NCBI GenBank assembly: GCA_028819255.1
Contig: JAPPMB010000078.1
Location: 63,649 to 127,648, forward strand
Length of the DNA stretch: 64,000 nucleotides
Reading direction: 5' to 3'
Source: Bryobacterales bacterium
GTDB lineage: Bacteria; Acidobacteriota; Terriglobia; Bryobacterales; UBA6623
Positions 8,888 through 18,145 of this stretch are shown here, one piece after another. A model generated the notes under the pieces. It saw only the letters and a list, made by a program, of their open reading frames with translations, was not told the origin of the DNA and made no database searches. Every line of letters begins with the position of its first letter. Within the stretch, counting starts at the first letter, position 1. Made by a program: the position numbers and the translations under genes.

Positions 8888-10318
8888 ATGGCGCCGGTGA
8901 AACGGATACTTCTCGCGCTTGGCGCTCTCGTTCTCGGCCTGGGCTGCTCGGTAAGCGGGCCGTATGAAGGCCCGCCCAACATCGTGCTCATCATCTCGGA
9001 TGACCACGGCTGGCCGGACTACGGGTTCATGGGCCATCCCGTGATCCGGACGCCGAATCTGGATCGTCTGGCATCGGAGTCGATGGTCTACACCCGGGGC
9101 TACGTGCCCGTGCCGGTCTGCCGGCCGAGCCTCGCGACGCTCGCAACCGGCCTCTACCCCCACCAGCACAGGATCACCGGCAACGATCCTCCGGGCGAGT
9201 GGCCTCAGATCGCTCGCGACGTGGAGGGTCGGGCTGCCATGGAGAGGGTCTTCGCGCGAAGCGAGAACGTTGTCGAGCTGCTTGCCCGGTCCGGCTACGC
9301 CAGCCACCAGTCAGGCAAGTGGTGGGAGGGGAATCCCGTTGACCACGGCTTCACCGCGGGGATGACCCATGGAGATGTCGCCCGGCGCGGACGGCACGGC
9401 GATGACGGCCTTGTGATCGGCCGGGAGGGGATGGATCCGATCTTCGGCTTCATCCGGTTCACCGTTTCGCCACAAGTGGGGACGAACATCGTGGAGGACC
9501 ACCCGAGCCCGTTCTTCATCTGGTACGCGCCCTTGCTGCCGCACACCCCCCACAATCCGCCCGACCGGCTTCTTGACAAGTACACCGCCCCTGAACGCCC
9601 GCTCCGGGTTGCCCAGTACTTCGCGATGGTGGAGTGGCTGGACGAGACCGTCGGCGAGCTCCTCGACTTCCTGGACTCCCCCGATCAATTGGAGGCGGCG
9701 GCAAGGGAGCAGCTCGAGAACACCGTGGTCCTGTACGTTGCCGACAACGGCTGGATCACGGCTCCGGAACAGGCGGACCAGCCCACGGCCCGGGCGAAGA
9801 TGTCGCCCTACGAGATGGGGGTGCGCACACCCATCATGATTCGCTGGCCGGGCAGGGTCGAGCCGGGCCGCGACGACCGCACGCTCGTCAGCAGCGTCGA
9901 TCTCGTTCCCACGATGCTCGACGCCGCCGGGATCGAACTCCCCTCGACCCTGCCGGGCGTCAGCCTGCTGGACCGCGAGGCTCTGCAGCAGCGCAAGCAG
10001 ATCTTCGGTGCGACCTTTGCCCACACGGCGGTGGACATCCTGGATCCGGTCGCCAATCTCAAGTACCGCACGGTCGTGCGCGAGGACGGATGGAAGCTGG
10101 TTGAGCCATACACTCTCAACCGGGACGTGATGCACATGATTCGGGGGGCGGTCGCCAACTGGATGCGGTTCGAGCCCGAACTCTACAACGTGCTGGAGGA
10201 CCCGCACGAGACCCGCGACCTGGCAGCCGAGAGGCCCGAGCTGGTCACGGAGCTTGCCGCCGCCCTCCAGGAGTGGTGGCTTGTGCCCGAAGAGCTGCCT
10301 GCCGCGGGCGCCGAGTGA
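8888..10318 (+). CDS. Sulfatase lipoprotein with variant CRPSL signature
   Basis: A 476-residue sulfatase. ATG 8888 starts a lipoprotein signal (lipobox GLGC, Cys20). 'IISDDHGWPDYGF' gives the metal-binding Asp pair at 38-39. The signature is CRPSLATLATG from Cys78: the cysteine and proline are present, but the position normally occupied by Arg (C-x-P-x-R) is Leu. I recall similar CxPSL versions in other Planctomycete and Acidobacteria sulfatases, but did not check. 'LYVADNGW' lies in the C-terminal half. It is expected to be lipid-anchored in the periplasm and desulfate an unknown substrate, if maturation accepts the variant motif. It ends 12 bp before the end of the convergent CRTAC1 gene. 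Confidence 0.85.
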   Translation: MAPVKRILLALGALVLGLGCSVSGPYEGPPNIVLIISDDHGWPDYGFMGHPVIRTPNLDRLASESMVYTRGYVPVPVCRPSLATLATGLYPHQHRITGNDPPGEWPQIARDVEGRAAMERVFARSENVVELLARSGYASHQSGKWWEGNPVDHGFTAGMTHGDVARRGRHGDDGLVIGREGMDPIFGFIRFTVSPQVGTNIVEDHPSPFFIWYAPLLPHTPHNPPDRLLDKYTAPERPLRVAQYFAMVEWLDETVGELLDFLDSPDQLEAAAREQLENTVVLYVADNGWITAPEQADQPTARAKMSPYEMGVRTPIMIRWPGRVEPGRDDRTLVSSVDLVPTMLDAAGIELPSTLPGVSLLDREALQQRKQIFGATFAHTAVDILDPVANLKYRTVVREDGWKLVEPYTLNRDVMHMIRGAVANWMRFEPELYNVLEDPHETRDLAAERPELVTELAAALQEWWLVPEELPAAGAE

Positions 10319-10330
10319 CGAGCGCCGGGC

Positions 10331-11980
10331 TCACCGCGGGTCTGCCTGCCGGATGACAATCAGCGGACCCTCGGGGTCGGGCACGGCCTGCGTCGTGCCG
10401 TCCGGCCATCGAACCGTCACGGACTCGCAGCATTGCTGGTTTCCCAGTCCGAAATGCAGGTCGGGAGCGTTCGAGGAGAGATAGCTGCCGGCGCTGTGGC
10501 GAAACGCCGTCGTCTCGCGCCCTTCCCGCGTCGTGACGGAAGCGACGGCGCCGATGCCGTCGCGGTTGTCCCCGGCGCCCTTGAGGCGGATGGAGACGCT
10601 GTTCCCCGCCGCAGACGTGTTTCGCAGGAGCAGCGCCGGTGCGTCATTGACCACCACCGCGACATCGATCCGGCCGTCGGCATCCAGGTCGCCGAATGCT
10701 GCGCCGCGGGCTGCCAGGGCCTCCCGAAAGACGGGTCCCGCCCGGCCCGAAACGTCGTAGAACCGGCCGAACAGGTTTCGGGCGATCATCAGCGGCTCCT
10801 TGTGAGCCAGCGCGGGGTCCGAATCGCCGATGTCGTCCATGACATGACCTTGGGCCACCAGCAGGTCCCGCCATCCGTCGTTGTCGAAGTCCTCGAGGCC
10901 CATGCCCCAGCCGGATCGCAGTTCCGATAGAGCGGCGATGCCGCTCGCGTCTGACACGGCCTCAAACCGTCCGTTACTGTTGCGGTAGAGCCAGTAACCT
11001 TGGCGTCCCAGGGCGTTGACCAGCAAATCGGGCCGCGCGTCGCCATCGAAGTCCTCCCACACCACGCCCATGCCGGCGTAGTCGTGGCCGTCCGAGTCGT
11101 ATGCGGCTCCCGCCAAGACCGCCGTCTCCACAAGACCTTTCCCGCCGGCGTTGCGGAACAGCTGCTGCGGGTATGAGTCGTTCGCCACGAAGAGGTCGAC
11201 CCACCCGTCACCGTCGTAGTCGTTCAGGGCCACGCCGAGCCCCTTTCCCGGGTGGCCGGCTAGGCCTGCCGCTTCCGACACGTCCTCGAACCGTCCCCCG
11301 CCCAGGTTGCGATATAGGAGGTGTGTGACGGGTCCGAACTGGCGCGGATGGCAGTACGACCTTCGGTCCGGCAGAGCGTCTCCGCATGGCCTGCTGGTCT
11401 CGAGTGTCCACCGCAGATACCGGGCGACGAAAAGGTCGATCCGGCCGTCGTTGTCAAAGTCCAGGAACGCAGCTCCGCTCGACCAGCCGCCGTGGGACAA
11501 ACCGGCCTCGGCACTGACATCGAGAAACGTGCCGTCGCCCTCGTTCCGGTACAGGATGTCCGTGCCGAAATTGGACACGAAGAGGTCCGGATCGCCATCG
11601 GCATCGTAGTCTGCCACGGCGGCGCCCATTCCGTACCCCCGCCCGGCGACGCCGGCTTCCGCGGTCACGTCGCGGAATCGCCAACCCCCTCCGTTCTCGT
11701 ACAGCCGGTTCCAGAATCTCGGGTCCTCCTTGTTTGGGCCTCCCTCGCCTGACGCGCCGGAGAGGTCTGCGCCGTTCACGAAGTAGAGGTCGATCCGGCC
11801 GTCACCGTTGTAGTCCAGCATTGCGACGCCGGATCCCATGGCTTCAAGCAAGTGCTTCTCCGGTGACTTGGAGGCAGCGTGCCGGAAAATAACGCCTGCG
11901 TCCCCGGAGACATCCTGAAACTCGATGGCCGATCCGACGCCGGACGACATGGCGAGCAACGCCCAGGCTGGAGCACGCAT
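10331..11980 (-). CDS. CRTAC1-family FG-GAP repeat protein with UnbV/ASPIC domain
   Basis: A 549-residue secreted protein. A short signal peptide covers about 1-18. It then has many FG-GAP/VCBS-type repeats with calcium-binding D-x-D-x-D-G cores, for example 'DYNGDGRIDLYF', 'DYDADGDPDLFVSNF' and 'DFDNDGRIDLFVARY', which build a beta-propeller. The last 90 residues match the UnbV/ASPIC domain ('RLKGAGDNRDGIGAVASV' and 'SVTVRWPDGTTQAV'). CRTAC1-like proteins are abundant in Acidobacteria and Planctomycetes and are exported; their function is not known, though binding of extracellular ligands is presumed. It is convergent with the sulfatase gene to its left. Confidence 0.9.
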   Translation of the reverse strand: MRAPAWALLAMSSGVGSAIEFQDVSGDAGVIFRHAASKSPEKHLLEAMGSGVAMLDYNGDGRIDLYFVNGADLSGASGEGGPNKEDPRFWNRLYENGGGWRFRDVTAEAGVAGRGYGMGAAVADYDADGDPDLFVSNFGTDILYRNEGDGTFLDVSAEAGLSHGGWSSGAAFLDFDNDGRIDLFVARYLRWTLETSRPCGDALPDRRSYCHPRQFGPVTHLLYRNLGGGRFEDVSEAAGLAGHPGKGLGVALNDYDGDGWVDLFVANDSYPQQLFRNAGGKGLVETAVLAGAAYDSDGHDYAGMGVVWEDFDGDARPDLLVNALGRQGYWLYRNSNGRFEAVSDASGIAALSELRSGWGMGLEDFDNDGWRDLLVAQGHVMDDIGDSDPALAHKEPLMIARNLFGRFYDVSGRAGPVFREALAARGAAFGDLDADGRIDVAVVVNDAPALLLRNTSAAGNSVSIRLKGAGDNRDGIGAVASVTTREGRETTAFRHSAGSYLSSNAPDLHFGLGNQQCCESVTVRWPDGTTQAVPDPEGPLIVIRQADPR

Positions 11981-12349
11981 GCAGCCATCAGTTTGCCTGA
12001 ACGGCGGCGCCCGACAGGAACCGCTTCAGTCGGGGCTTGGTTCGGCTGACGCGCGGGACGGGCATCGAAGCTGCAGTTCAGCGGCGGAGACCGCCGCGAG
12101 GGCAGGGACGCTGCAGAGCGGGTCCGGAAGGGGCGAACCCGGCCGCCCGAACCACCGACCGCCGCTCAGATCGCACACAACACTTATGCAACCCCCGGAC
12201 TCTCCCCATGATCAGATCTTCATGCCCACGAAGTCGCCCGGACGGACGCCCTCGCCGCACATGCGGTCTTCTTCGAGAAAGGCGGCATCGTGGCGTAAGG
12301 CGGCTTGCGTGGAGTTGCGGATTGCTTCAATTGACGTTGAGCCAGGCCG
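11981..12349 (-). other. Gene-free interval
   Basis: This interval lies between two minus-strand genes. Short open frames occur on both strands, but none has a convincing start, motif or codon pattern. It probably holds the promoter of the CRTAC1 gene. I see no repeat or RNA gene. Confidence 0.5.
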
Positions 12350-13759
12350 CTATCGGACGGTGTTGGGCGCGGGATGTTGGGCGCCCACTCGTTCGAGCCA
12401 TGTCTCCAGGCGCTTCACCAGGGCGGCGGCGGTCTCGGGCTCGTCTGACGAGCGGTCCCGCCGCTCCCCGATGTCATCGCCCAAGTCATACAGCTCCACT
12501 CGGGAGTCCTCGTAGTAGCGCAGCAGCTTCCAGTCGCCCACTCGAACAGCGCTGACCGGCGACGTTGTGGCGTAGTAGTGGGGATAGTGGAAGAATAGTG
12601 CCTCCCGCTCCGGCCTCTGACCGGAACCGCGCAGCAGCGGAGCCAGATCTATGCCGTCCACGCTAGCGTTGTGCTCCCGGTCGCCTTCCACGCCAGCCAT
12701 CGTCAGGATCGTTCGGTAGTAGTCGACGCTGCTGACGGGAACATCAACGACCGTTCCCGGAGTCGTCACGCCCGGCCAGCGAATCATCGCAGGCACTCTG
12801 ATTCCTCCCTCGTACAGCGATCCCTTGCCGGACCGCAGCGGCGAGTTGTCCGTGACCCGCAACCCGTCGTACTTGTTGACGAATCCGCCGTTGTCGGAAG
12901 TCAGGATCACCACGGTCTCGTCCTCGGCGCCGAGTTCGCTGATGGCATCCAGCAACCGCCCAACGTTCTCATCCAGCGAGTGGACCATGGCGGCGAGGTG
13001 CGGGTTTCGGTGCCGCATGCCACCCCGAATCCTCCCGCGGTAGGTCTCGGCGACCGCCGGCTTGCCCTCAATCGGCGTATGGACGGTGTGATAGGCCAGG
13101 TGCAGGAAGAATGGCTCTCCCTGCTCTCGACGAAGAATGCGGATCGCCTCGGTGGTGAGCCGGTCCGTCAGATACTCACCTTCGGCACCGTCGCCGAGAT
13201 GAGGGACGTACCGCAATCCGCGGAACGGCCGGTCACCGCTGTACGGAAAGAAGAAGGTCTGAGGAGCACCCCAGAGAGTTCCGCCCACGTTGTAGTCGAA
13301 ACCCTGCGTCTGTGGGTAGTACTCTGCCGTGCCGAGGTGCCACTTTCCAACATGCGCCGTGGCATACCCCGCCCTCCGGAGCACCTCCGCGACCGTGATC
13401 TCGCTGTGCGGCAGGCTGTCCCTAGTGATCGGGGGAAGAAGCCTGCGCTGCAGCGGAGGGTTCTTTGCGGCCTCGCGCCATACGGTCATGTTCAGCTTCG
13501 CAGGATGCTTCCCAGTAAGGATGGACGCCCGGGTGGGAGTGCAAACGGGTGAAGAGGCGTAGGCGTTCGAGAACCGCATCGCGCTAGAGGCGAACTCATC
13601 GATGCGAGGCGTCCTGTGCAGATCGGACCCATAGATCCCCAGGTCCGACCAGCCCAGATCGTCCACCAGAACGAAGACGAAGTTCGGCCCGGCCGGGAAC
13701 GCCACAGGCAACGGAGTCAGACTACCGAGCAGGAGTGCTGAAATCGCGAGCTTGCGCAC
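12350..13759 (-). CDS. Sulfatase (secreted)
   Basis: A 469-residue sulfatase. I place the start at GTG 13759 because it is followed directly by a signal peptide (MRKLAISALLLGSLTPLPVA), whereas the in-frame extension to 13945 is Arg-rich and not gene-like. 'FVFVLVDDLGWSDLGIYG' holds the Asp pair at 33-34. CTPTR from Cys73 is a standard formylglycine signature, and 'GYATAHVGKWHLG' and 'VILTSDNGG' supply further active-site segments. The order 'HLGDGAEGEYLTDRLTTEA' and C-terminal layout are typical of arylsulfatase A-like S1 enzymes. It should act in the periplasm on sulfated glycans. It ends with TAG. The next gene on this strand, CRTAC1, is 369 bp downstream and is probably a separate unit. 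Confidence 0.9.
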   Translation of the reverse strand: MRKLAISALLLGSLTPLPVAFPAGPNFVFVLVDDLGWSDLGIYGSDLHRTPRIDEFASSAMRFSNAYASSPVCTPTRASILTGKHPAKLNMTVWREAAKNPPLQRRLLPPITRDSLPHSEITVAEVLRRAGYATAHVGKWHLGTAEYYPQTQGFDYNVGGTLWGAPQTFFFPYSGDRPFRGLRYVPHLGDGAEGEYLTDRLTTEAIRILRREQGEPFFLHLAYHTVHTPIEGKPAVAETYRGRIRGGMRHRNPHLAAMVHSLDENVGRLLDAISELGAEDETVVILTSDNGGFVNKYDGLRVTDNSPLRSGKGSLYEGGIRVPAMIRWPGVTTPGTVVDVPVSSVDYYRTILTMAGVEGDREHNASVDGIDLAPLLRGSGQRPEREALFFHYPHYYATTSPVSAVRVGDWKLLRYYEDSRVELYDLGDDIGERRDRSSDEPETAAALVKRLETWLERVGAQHPAPNTVR

Positions 13760-14011
13760 CCGGCGATTGTACCTGTGACGGGCCGGTTCGAGTGCCCGAT
13801 CGGGGCGGACCTTGGATCTCCTAGCGGAAGATTGGCGGCCCCGCGGCCACCAGCGGGCACCTGTTCCTGCCCCTCGGCAACCGGTTGTGCTGCAGCGAAT
13901 GACCACCTGACTCAAACACCGACGGATCCGAAGACTCCGGTCCATACGACTAGACTGCAGAGCGTCAATTCTGATTCGGCGCTAGGCGTGTTGCCACTGA
14001 CTGCCCTAACT

Positions 14012-14032
14012 GTGCTATTATCACTAGTACAC
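14012..14032 (+). promoter_or_regulatory. Possible -10 box and GntR/YtrA-type operator before the ABC cluster
   Basis: Just before the GntR start lies TATTAT (14016-14021), which could be a -10 box; TTGCCA at 13991-13996 is a possible -35 with a long 19-bp spacer. The sequence GTGCTATTATCACTAGTACAC is an imperfect inverted repeat (GTG..CTA / TAGTACAC) covering the -10 and predicted transcription start. YtrA-subfamily GntR proteins often bind such a site in front of their own operon, so autorepression is plausible. The repeat is imperfect and the call rests on position more than sequence. Confidence 0.35.
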
Positions 14033-14034
14033 CT

Positions 14035-14469
14035 ATGTTGCCGTTCACCGTGGAACTCAAGGTAGGCGCGTCGGTCTACGAGCAGTTGGTCTACGCGGTA
14101 CACAAAGCAGTCGTGTCCAACCAGCTGGCGCCGGGCGACCGGTTTCCTTCGATCCGAACGCTCAGCCAGGAACTGCGGATAAACCCCAACACAGCGCAGA
14201 AGGTGGTGACACGGCTCGTCAACCAAGGCCTTCTCGCCGTCCAGCCAGGCGTTGGAACTCTCGTTGCCGACCTTCCCGAGGCATCTCCCAAGGAGCGCTC
14301 CGACCTCCTAGTTCGTGAGGTCGAACAGTTGGTGGTTGAGGCGAGGAGGCTGTCGCTGACGTTGGAGCAAGTGGTGCAGGCCGTCAATTGCCACTGGAGT
14401 CGTCTTTCCGAAGTCCGGCCAACGGTGAAAAAGGAGCACGAAGCAGACACGGAGGATCCATTCGAATGA
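14035..14469 (+). CDS. GntR-family transcriptional regulator, YtrA subfamily
   Basis: A 144-residue regulator. Residues about 13-80 form the winged helix-turn-helix typical of GntR proteins ('LAPGDRFPSIRTLSQEL', 'INPNTAQKVVTRLVNQGLL'). The effector part is short, with one or two helices ('REVEQLVVEARRLSLTLEQV'), which is the pattern of the YtrA subgroup that controls adjacent ABC transporters in response to cell-envelope antibiotics. Its stop overlaps the start of the ABC ATPase gene by ATGA (14466-14469), so it is the first gene of this operon and likely its own repressor. Confidence 0.9.
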   Translation: MLPFTVELKVGASVYEQLVYAVHKAVVSNQLAPGDRFPSIRTLSQELRINPNTAQKVVTRLVNQGLLAVQPGVGTLVADLPEASPKERSDLLVREVEQLVVEARRLSLTLEQVVQAVNCHWSRLSEVRPTVKKEHEADTEDPFE

Positions 14470-15383
14470 ACTCGATTATCCAAACCCGAGGACTCTCGCG
14501 AAGATTTGGGCGGACCCTTGCTGTCGACAGTCTCTCCTTGGAGGTTCCGAAGGGGAGCATTTTCGCCCTTCTGGGGCCGAACGGCGCCGGGAAGACCACC
14601 ACGATCAAGATGCTCTTGAACATGATTCGTCCGACAGGAGGTCGGGCCATGGTTCTAGGCACTGAATCAACGCGACTCGGCCCAGAGGAATTTTCTCGGA
14701 TCGGTTACGTCTCCGAGAATCAGGAACTGCCCGACTGGATGAGCGTCCAAGAACTGTTGGACTTCTGCCGACCAATGTATCCCTCTTGGGATCAGGACCT
14801 CTGTCGGCACCTGATCCGGCAGTTCGACCTTCCGCTCTCACAGACGATCAAGAGCTTTTCCCGCGGGATGAAAATCAAGGCGGCGTTGCTGTCGTCGCTC
14901 GCCTATCGTCCAGAACTCGTCGTTCTGGACGAACCATTCAGCGGACTCGACGCCCTCGTGCGGGACGAGTTCATGCGGGGTCTCCTGGAACTGAGCGGCC
15001 GAACCGAGTGGACGGTCCTAGTGTCGTCTCACGATATCGACGAGGTCGAGCGGCTCGTGGACTGGGTGGGAGTGATCGACAAGGGATCGCTCCGCGTCTC
15101 GGAATCCGTTTCGTCGCTTGAGAGGCGATTCCGGCGCTGCCAGCTGACGCTGGCATCCACGGACGAACTCCCCGAGCGGCTGCCTCCGTCATGGCTGCTA
15201 CCGAAATCGGTTGGACGGACGGTTCGGTTCGTGGAGAGCGAATACCGGGAAAGGACAAGCGTCGAACTCATCCGCAGTCTCGTCCCGGCAGCAAGAGATG
15301 TCACCGCCAGTCGAATGTCCCTCAAGGAGATCTTCATGGCACTTGCCCGGACCTACCGGTCCCAACGAAAGGAGCAGGGATGA
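14466..15383 (+). CDS. ABC transporter ATP-binding protein
   Basis: A 305-residue ATPase. ATG 14466 overlaps the GntR stop. Walker A is GPNGAGKTT at 37-45, the signature region is 'SFSRGMKIKAALLSSLAY', Walker B is 'LVVLDEPFSGLD', and a switch histidine occurs in 'VSSHDIDEVE'. The C-terminal extension of about 90 residues is as usual in YtrB/CcmA-type exporters. It pairs with the permease that follows (ATGA overlap at 15380). In YtrA-controlled operons such pairs export or sense peptide antibiotics or act on the envelope; the true substrate here is unknown. Confidence 0.93.
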   Translation: MNSIIQTRGLSRRFGRTLAVDSLSLEVPKGSIFALLGPNGAGKTTTIKMLLNMIRPTGGRAMVLGTESTRLGPEEFSRIGYVSENQELPDWMSVQELLDFCRPMYPSWDQDLCRHLIRQFDLPLSQTIKSFSRGMKIKAALLSSLAYRPELVVLDEPFSGLDALVRDEFMRGLLELSGRTEWTVLVSSHDIDEVERLVDWVGVIDKGSLRVSESVSSLERRFRRCQLTLASTDELPERLPPSWLLPKSVGRTVRFVESEYRERTSVELIRSLVPAARDVTASRMSLKEIFMALARTYRSQRKEQG

Positions 15384-16150
15384 GTCCGATTCTTCACATG
15401 GTCCGAAAGGACTGGCGTCGCACGCGCCTGATTCTGTGCATCTGGTACCCGATTCTGATCCTTGCTACTGCGTTGGACAAGAGGGCAGGCTTGTTCCTCG
15501 GCGAGAACGACGGGCTTCAGAGCCTTCCTACGCCGGGCGCGGAAGAACTCGAATTCGGTGTCATCGTGTTCGCTGGCGTGCTGCTCGGGTTCCTCGAGCT
15601 GTTTCTGAGGGCCACGATTGTCTCGAGGGTGGTGCAGGACGACTCCACGGTTGGGAGCACGGCGTTCTGGCTGAGTCGGCCGGTCTCGGCTAGGAGGCTG
15701 CTGGCCAGCAAGGCAATGCTCCTCTTGCCAGCCATGGTCCTCCCGCAAATCGTTGTGCAATTGTTGGTGACGTACCAACTTGCCGGATCGCCCTCGACCG
15801 CTACGGAAGGGTTCCTGCTTCCCGTCGTCTCCGTGGCCGTCTTCATGATGCTGGCGGTCTTGACGCCAACACTTGCGGGAATGGCGGTCTTGGGGGGCAT
15901 CATGACCGGGGTCATCATGGGAGGGTTCCTTGTCCTGATCTGGCTGGGCATGCCTCTCTCGGGCAACCTTGGCCTTTTTGGTGCGCTTACGAACGAATTG
16001 CCGTTGGTGTTTGTGCTTGGCGTGTGTGTCACTGTGATCTGCCATCAGTACCTGACCCGTCGAACCAGGCAAAGCCTAGTCGTCGCCTTCTCCGGGATTC
16101 TTGTCTTCCTTCTCGTGCTTTCCGGGGGATGGTTTCTGGAAGCTGTCTGA
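15380..16150 (+). CDS. ABC transporter permease
   Basis: A 256-residue integral membrane protein with about six hydrophobic segments, for example 'LILCIWYPILILATAL', 'FGVIVFAGVLLGFLELFL', 'VSVAVFMMLAVLTPTLAGMAVL', and 'SGILVFLLVLSGGWFL' at the end. Start ATG 15380 overlaps the ATPase stop and has GGAGCAGG just upstream. It is the membrane half of the transporter encoded by this operon (ABC-2 type layout). It has no recognised substrate motif. The following beta-lactamase-like gene starts 96 bp later and may belong to the same transcript. Confidence 0.85.
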   Translation: MSPILHMVRKDWRRTRLILCIWYPILILATALDKRAGLFLGENDGLQSLPTPGAEELEFGVIVFAGVLLGFLELFLRATIVSRVVQDDSTVGSTAFWLSRPVSARRLLASKAMLLLPAMVLPQIVVQLLVTYQLAGSPSTATEGFLLPVVSVAVFMMLAVLTPTLAGMAVLGGIMTGVIMGGFLVLIWLGMPLSGNLGLFGALTNELPLVFVLGVCVTVICHQYLTRRTRQSLVVAFSGILVFLLVLSGGWFLEAV

Positions 16151-16246
16151 GCGCGCACGGACATGGCGAAGGACATGGCTTGAGTCTTCCACTCCGCAAG
16201 GAGGCGAACTCTTCCGAAACTGGCTCGGTGGCTTGAGTTAGCAGTA

Positions 16247-18145
16247 ATGAATTACCTGTCACGGTGCAGTCCGATGCCGTTCCACGCGCTCGTACTGGGT
16301 TGCTTGGCCGTCTCGACGAGTTTCCTCGGTACTGCAGCTGGCCGGGTGAAAGCTGAAACCGCCGAGCAACTCCGCGCAGCCATCCAAGAGGAGTTGGACG
16401 AAGTCGGCCACGGGTCCGTCGGCGTGGCTCTCGTGTCGAGAGATGAGACGATTTGGGTATCCGGAATTGGGATCGCTGATCCCGACACTCACCGTGAGGC
16501 CGACGAGCACACCTACTGGCGTCTCGGTTCGATTAGCAAGAGCTTCGTGGGTCTAGCGACGCTGATCCTCAAGGAGCGCGGACAACTGCGGTTGACCGAT
16601 GAGGTCGCGGAGCTCTTGCCGGAGATCGAGATCAGGAACCGTTGGAATGACGAAGCCCCTGTACGGGTCGAGCATTTGCTGGAGCACACGGCGGGCCTTG
16701 ATGACCTGCACTACAAGGCCTACGCGAGCAACGACCCGACACCGCTCTCCTTGGCCCAAGGGCTGGACCATATTCGAGGATCCCTCTATTGCCGTTGGCG
16801 ACCAGGCCTTCATTTCTCCTATTCCAATGCCGGCCCCTCGGTTGCGGCGTACATCGCGCAAGAAATCGACGGCCGACAGTTTGAAGAGTTCCTAGCCGAC
16901 GAGGTGTTCGAACCTCTGCAGATGCAAGGAGCCAGCCTGCTCCTGACGGATCATCTCAAGGAGAAATTGGCAACGGGCTACGACGGTGGCGGCAAGCCCC
17001 TGCCCTACCGGCACTTGGTCACGCGCCCAGCCGGCGCATTGAGCGCAACTCCCAAGCAAATGGCAAATTTCGTCCGGATGCTGCTGGGGCGCGGGAGATT
17101 TGAAGACCGCCAACTAGTCCTCTCCGAGTCGATCGAACGCATGGAGCGTTCTGAGACGACGCTTTCATCCGCACTGTTGCCGGACTACGGGTATGGCTTG
17201 GGCAACTTTTCAACAGCTGCCCACGGATTCGTCTTCAGAGGGCATAACGGAGGCATGCCGGGATACCGGGCGTGGTACGCGTATCTGCCAGAGACCGGTC
17301 TCGGATATTGCGTAATGGTCTCGGTTTCGAACGACAGGGTGGCTAGCCGCATAAATGGCCTCGTCGCCCAGCATCTCGTCCGCGACGTCGAGACTCCTGA
17401 CGCACCGATCATCACGGAGATGGCTGCTGACATCAATCAGTGGGCCGGATACTACCGACCAGTCACGCCCCGCCACGAGGCAAGGCGCTACGTGCAAAGG
17501 CTGGCCGAGGTTGTCCGCATCTGGCACACGGACGACCTGCTCATTGCCGACCTGCCGGGACGGCGCGTCGAGTTCCATCCAACCACCAGCCGGACCTTCA
17601 GGGGCAAGCTGCAACGGAGGACAACCGTTGCACTCGTGGAAGGCCCCGACGGGAAGAGGTATGTCCAAGGCGAGACCGGAAATCTGCACAAGGTATCCAC
17701 AACCGTCATTTGGCTCGAGCGGATCCTGACGGCTGTTCTAGGGCTTCTGACGCTCAGCAGCCCACTTTGGGCCACTACTTGGGTGCCCATGAAGCTTGGC
17801 GGGAGACTCAGGGGACGTCCGGTCTTGGTGCGTGTCTGGCCGTTGCTTTCGGTTATTTCTCTTCTCATGGCGATGGCCGTCGTTAGCGTCAGCACCGGAG
17901 GGGGAAGTGTCGAAAGGCTCGTCGATCAGTTGGGACGGCCATCACTTGTGGCCGTCAGCTTCTTCGTACTGTCGTGGATCTTCATGCTTCTCGCTCTGCA
18001 AGGTCTGAGATTCTCGTTGAGAAGCGACCCTCAACGGGTTGGTCGATTTGCTCGGCTGCACTCAATTGCGGTCAGTGTCGCGTGCTTGGTGGCTGCAGCA
18101 TATCTTCTCTACCATCGAGCGATCGGATTTCCGCCATGGCGATAG
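16247..18145 (+). CDS. Serine hydrolase, class C beta-lactamase/PBP-like, with C-terminal membrane segments
   Basis: A 632-residue protein. A signal or membrane anchor is at about 10-32. The serine beta-lactamase/D-alanyl-D-alanine carboxypeptidase fold follows: S-x-x-K as SISK at 95-98 with catalytic Ser95, Y-S-N at 192-194, and a third motif HNG in 'FRGHNGGMPGYRAW'. A less conserved domain of about 100 residues and four hydrophobic helices come after residue 480 ('VIWLERILTAVLGLLTLSSP' region, and three more to the end). The active site should face the periplasm. Relatives include esterases and peptidases as well as beta-lactamases, so drug resistance should not be assumed. Its place behind a YtrA-type ABC exporter suggests a shared envelope or peptide role. 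Confidence 0.87.
   Translation: MNYLSRCSPMPFHALVLGCLAVSTSFLGTAAGRVKAETAEQLRAAIQEELDEVGHGSVGVALVSRDETIWVSGIGIADPDTHREADEHTYWRLGSISKSFVGLATLILKERGQLRLTDEVAELLPEIEIRNRWNDEAPVRVEHLLEHTAGLDDLHYKAYASNDPTPLSLAQGLDHIRGSLYCRWRPGLHFSYSNAGPSVAAYIAQEIDGRQFEEFLADEVFEPLQMQGASLLLTDHLKEKLATGYDGGGKPLPYRHLVTRPAGALSATPKQMANFVRMLLGRGRFEDRQLVLSESIERMERSETTLSSALLPDYGYGLGNFSTAAHGFVFRGHNGGMPGYRAWYAYLPETGLGYCVMVSVSNDRVASRINGLVAQHLVRDVETPDAPIITEMAADINQWAGYYRPVTPRHEARRYVQRLAEVVRIWHTDDLLIADLPGRRVEFHPTTSRTFRGKLQRRTTVALVEGPDGKRYVQGETGNLHKVSTTVIWLERILTAVLGLLTLSSPLWATTWVPMKLGGRLRGRPVLVRVWPLLSVISLLMAMAVVSVSTGGGSVERLVDQLGRPSLVAVSFFVLSWIFMLLALQGLRFSLRSDPQRVGRFARLHSIAVSVACLVAAAYLLYHRAIGFPPWR

Noticed and set aside
16247..18145. 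Calling the serine hydrolase a beta-lactamase resistance gene
   Set aside because: The motifs are shared by esterases and peptidases of the same fold, and the protein has an extra domain and four TM helices; resistance is not supported.
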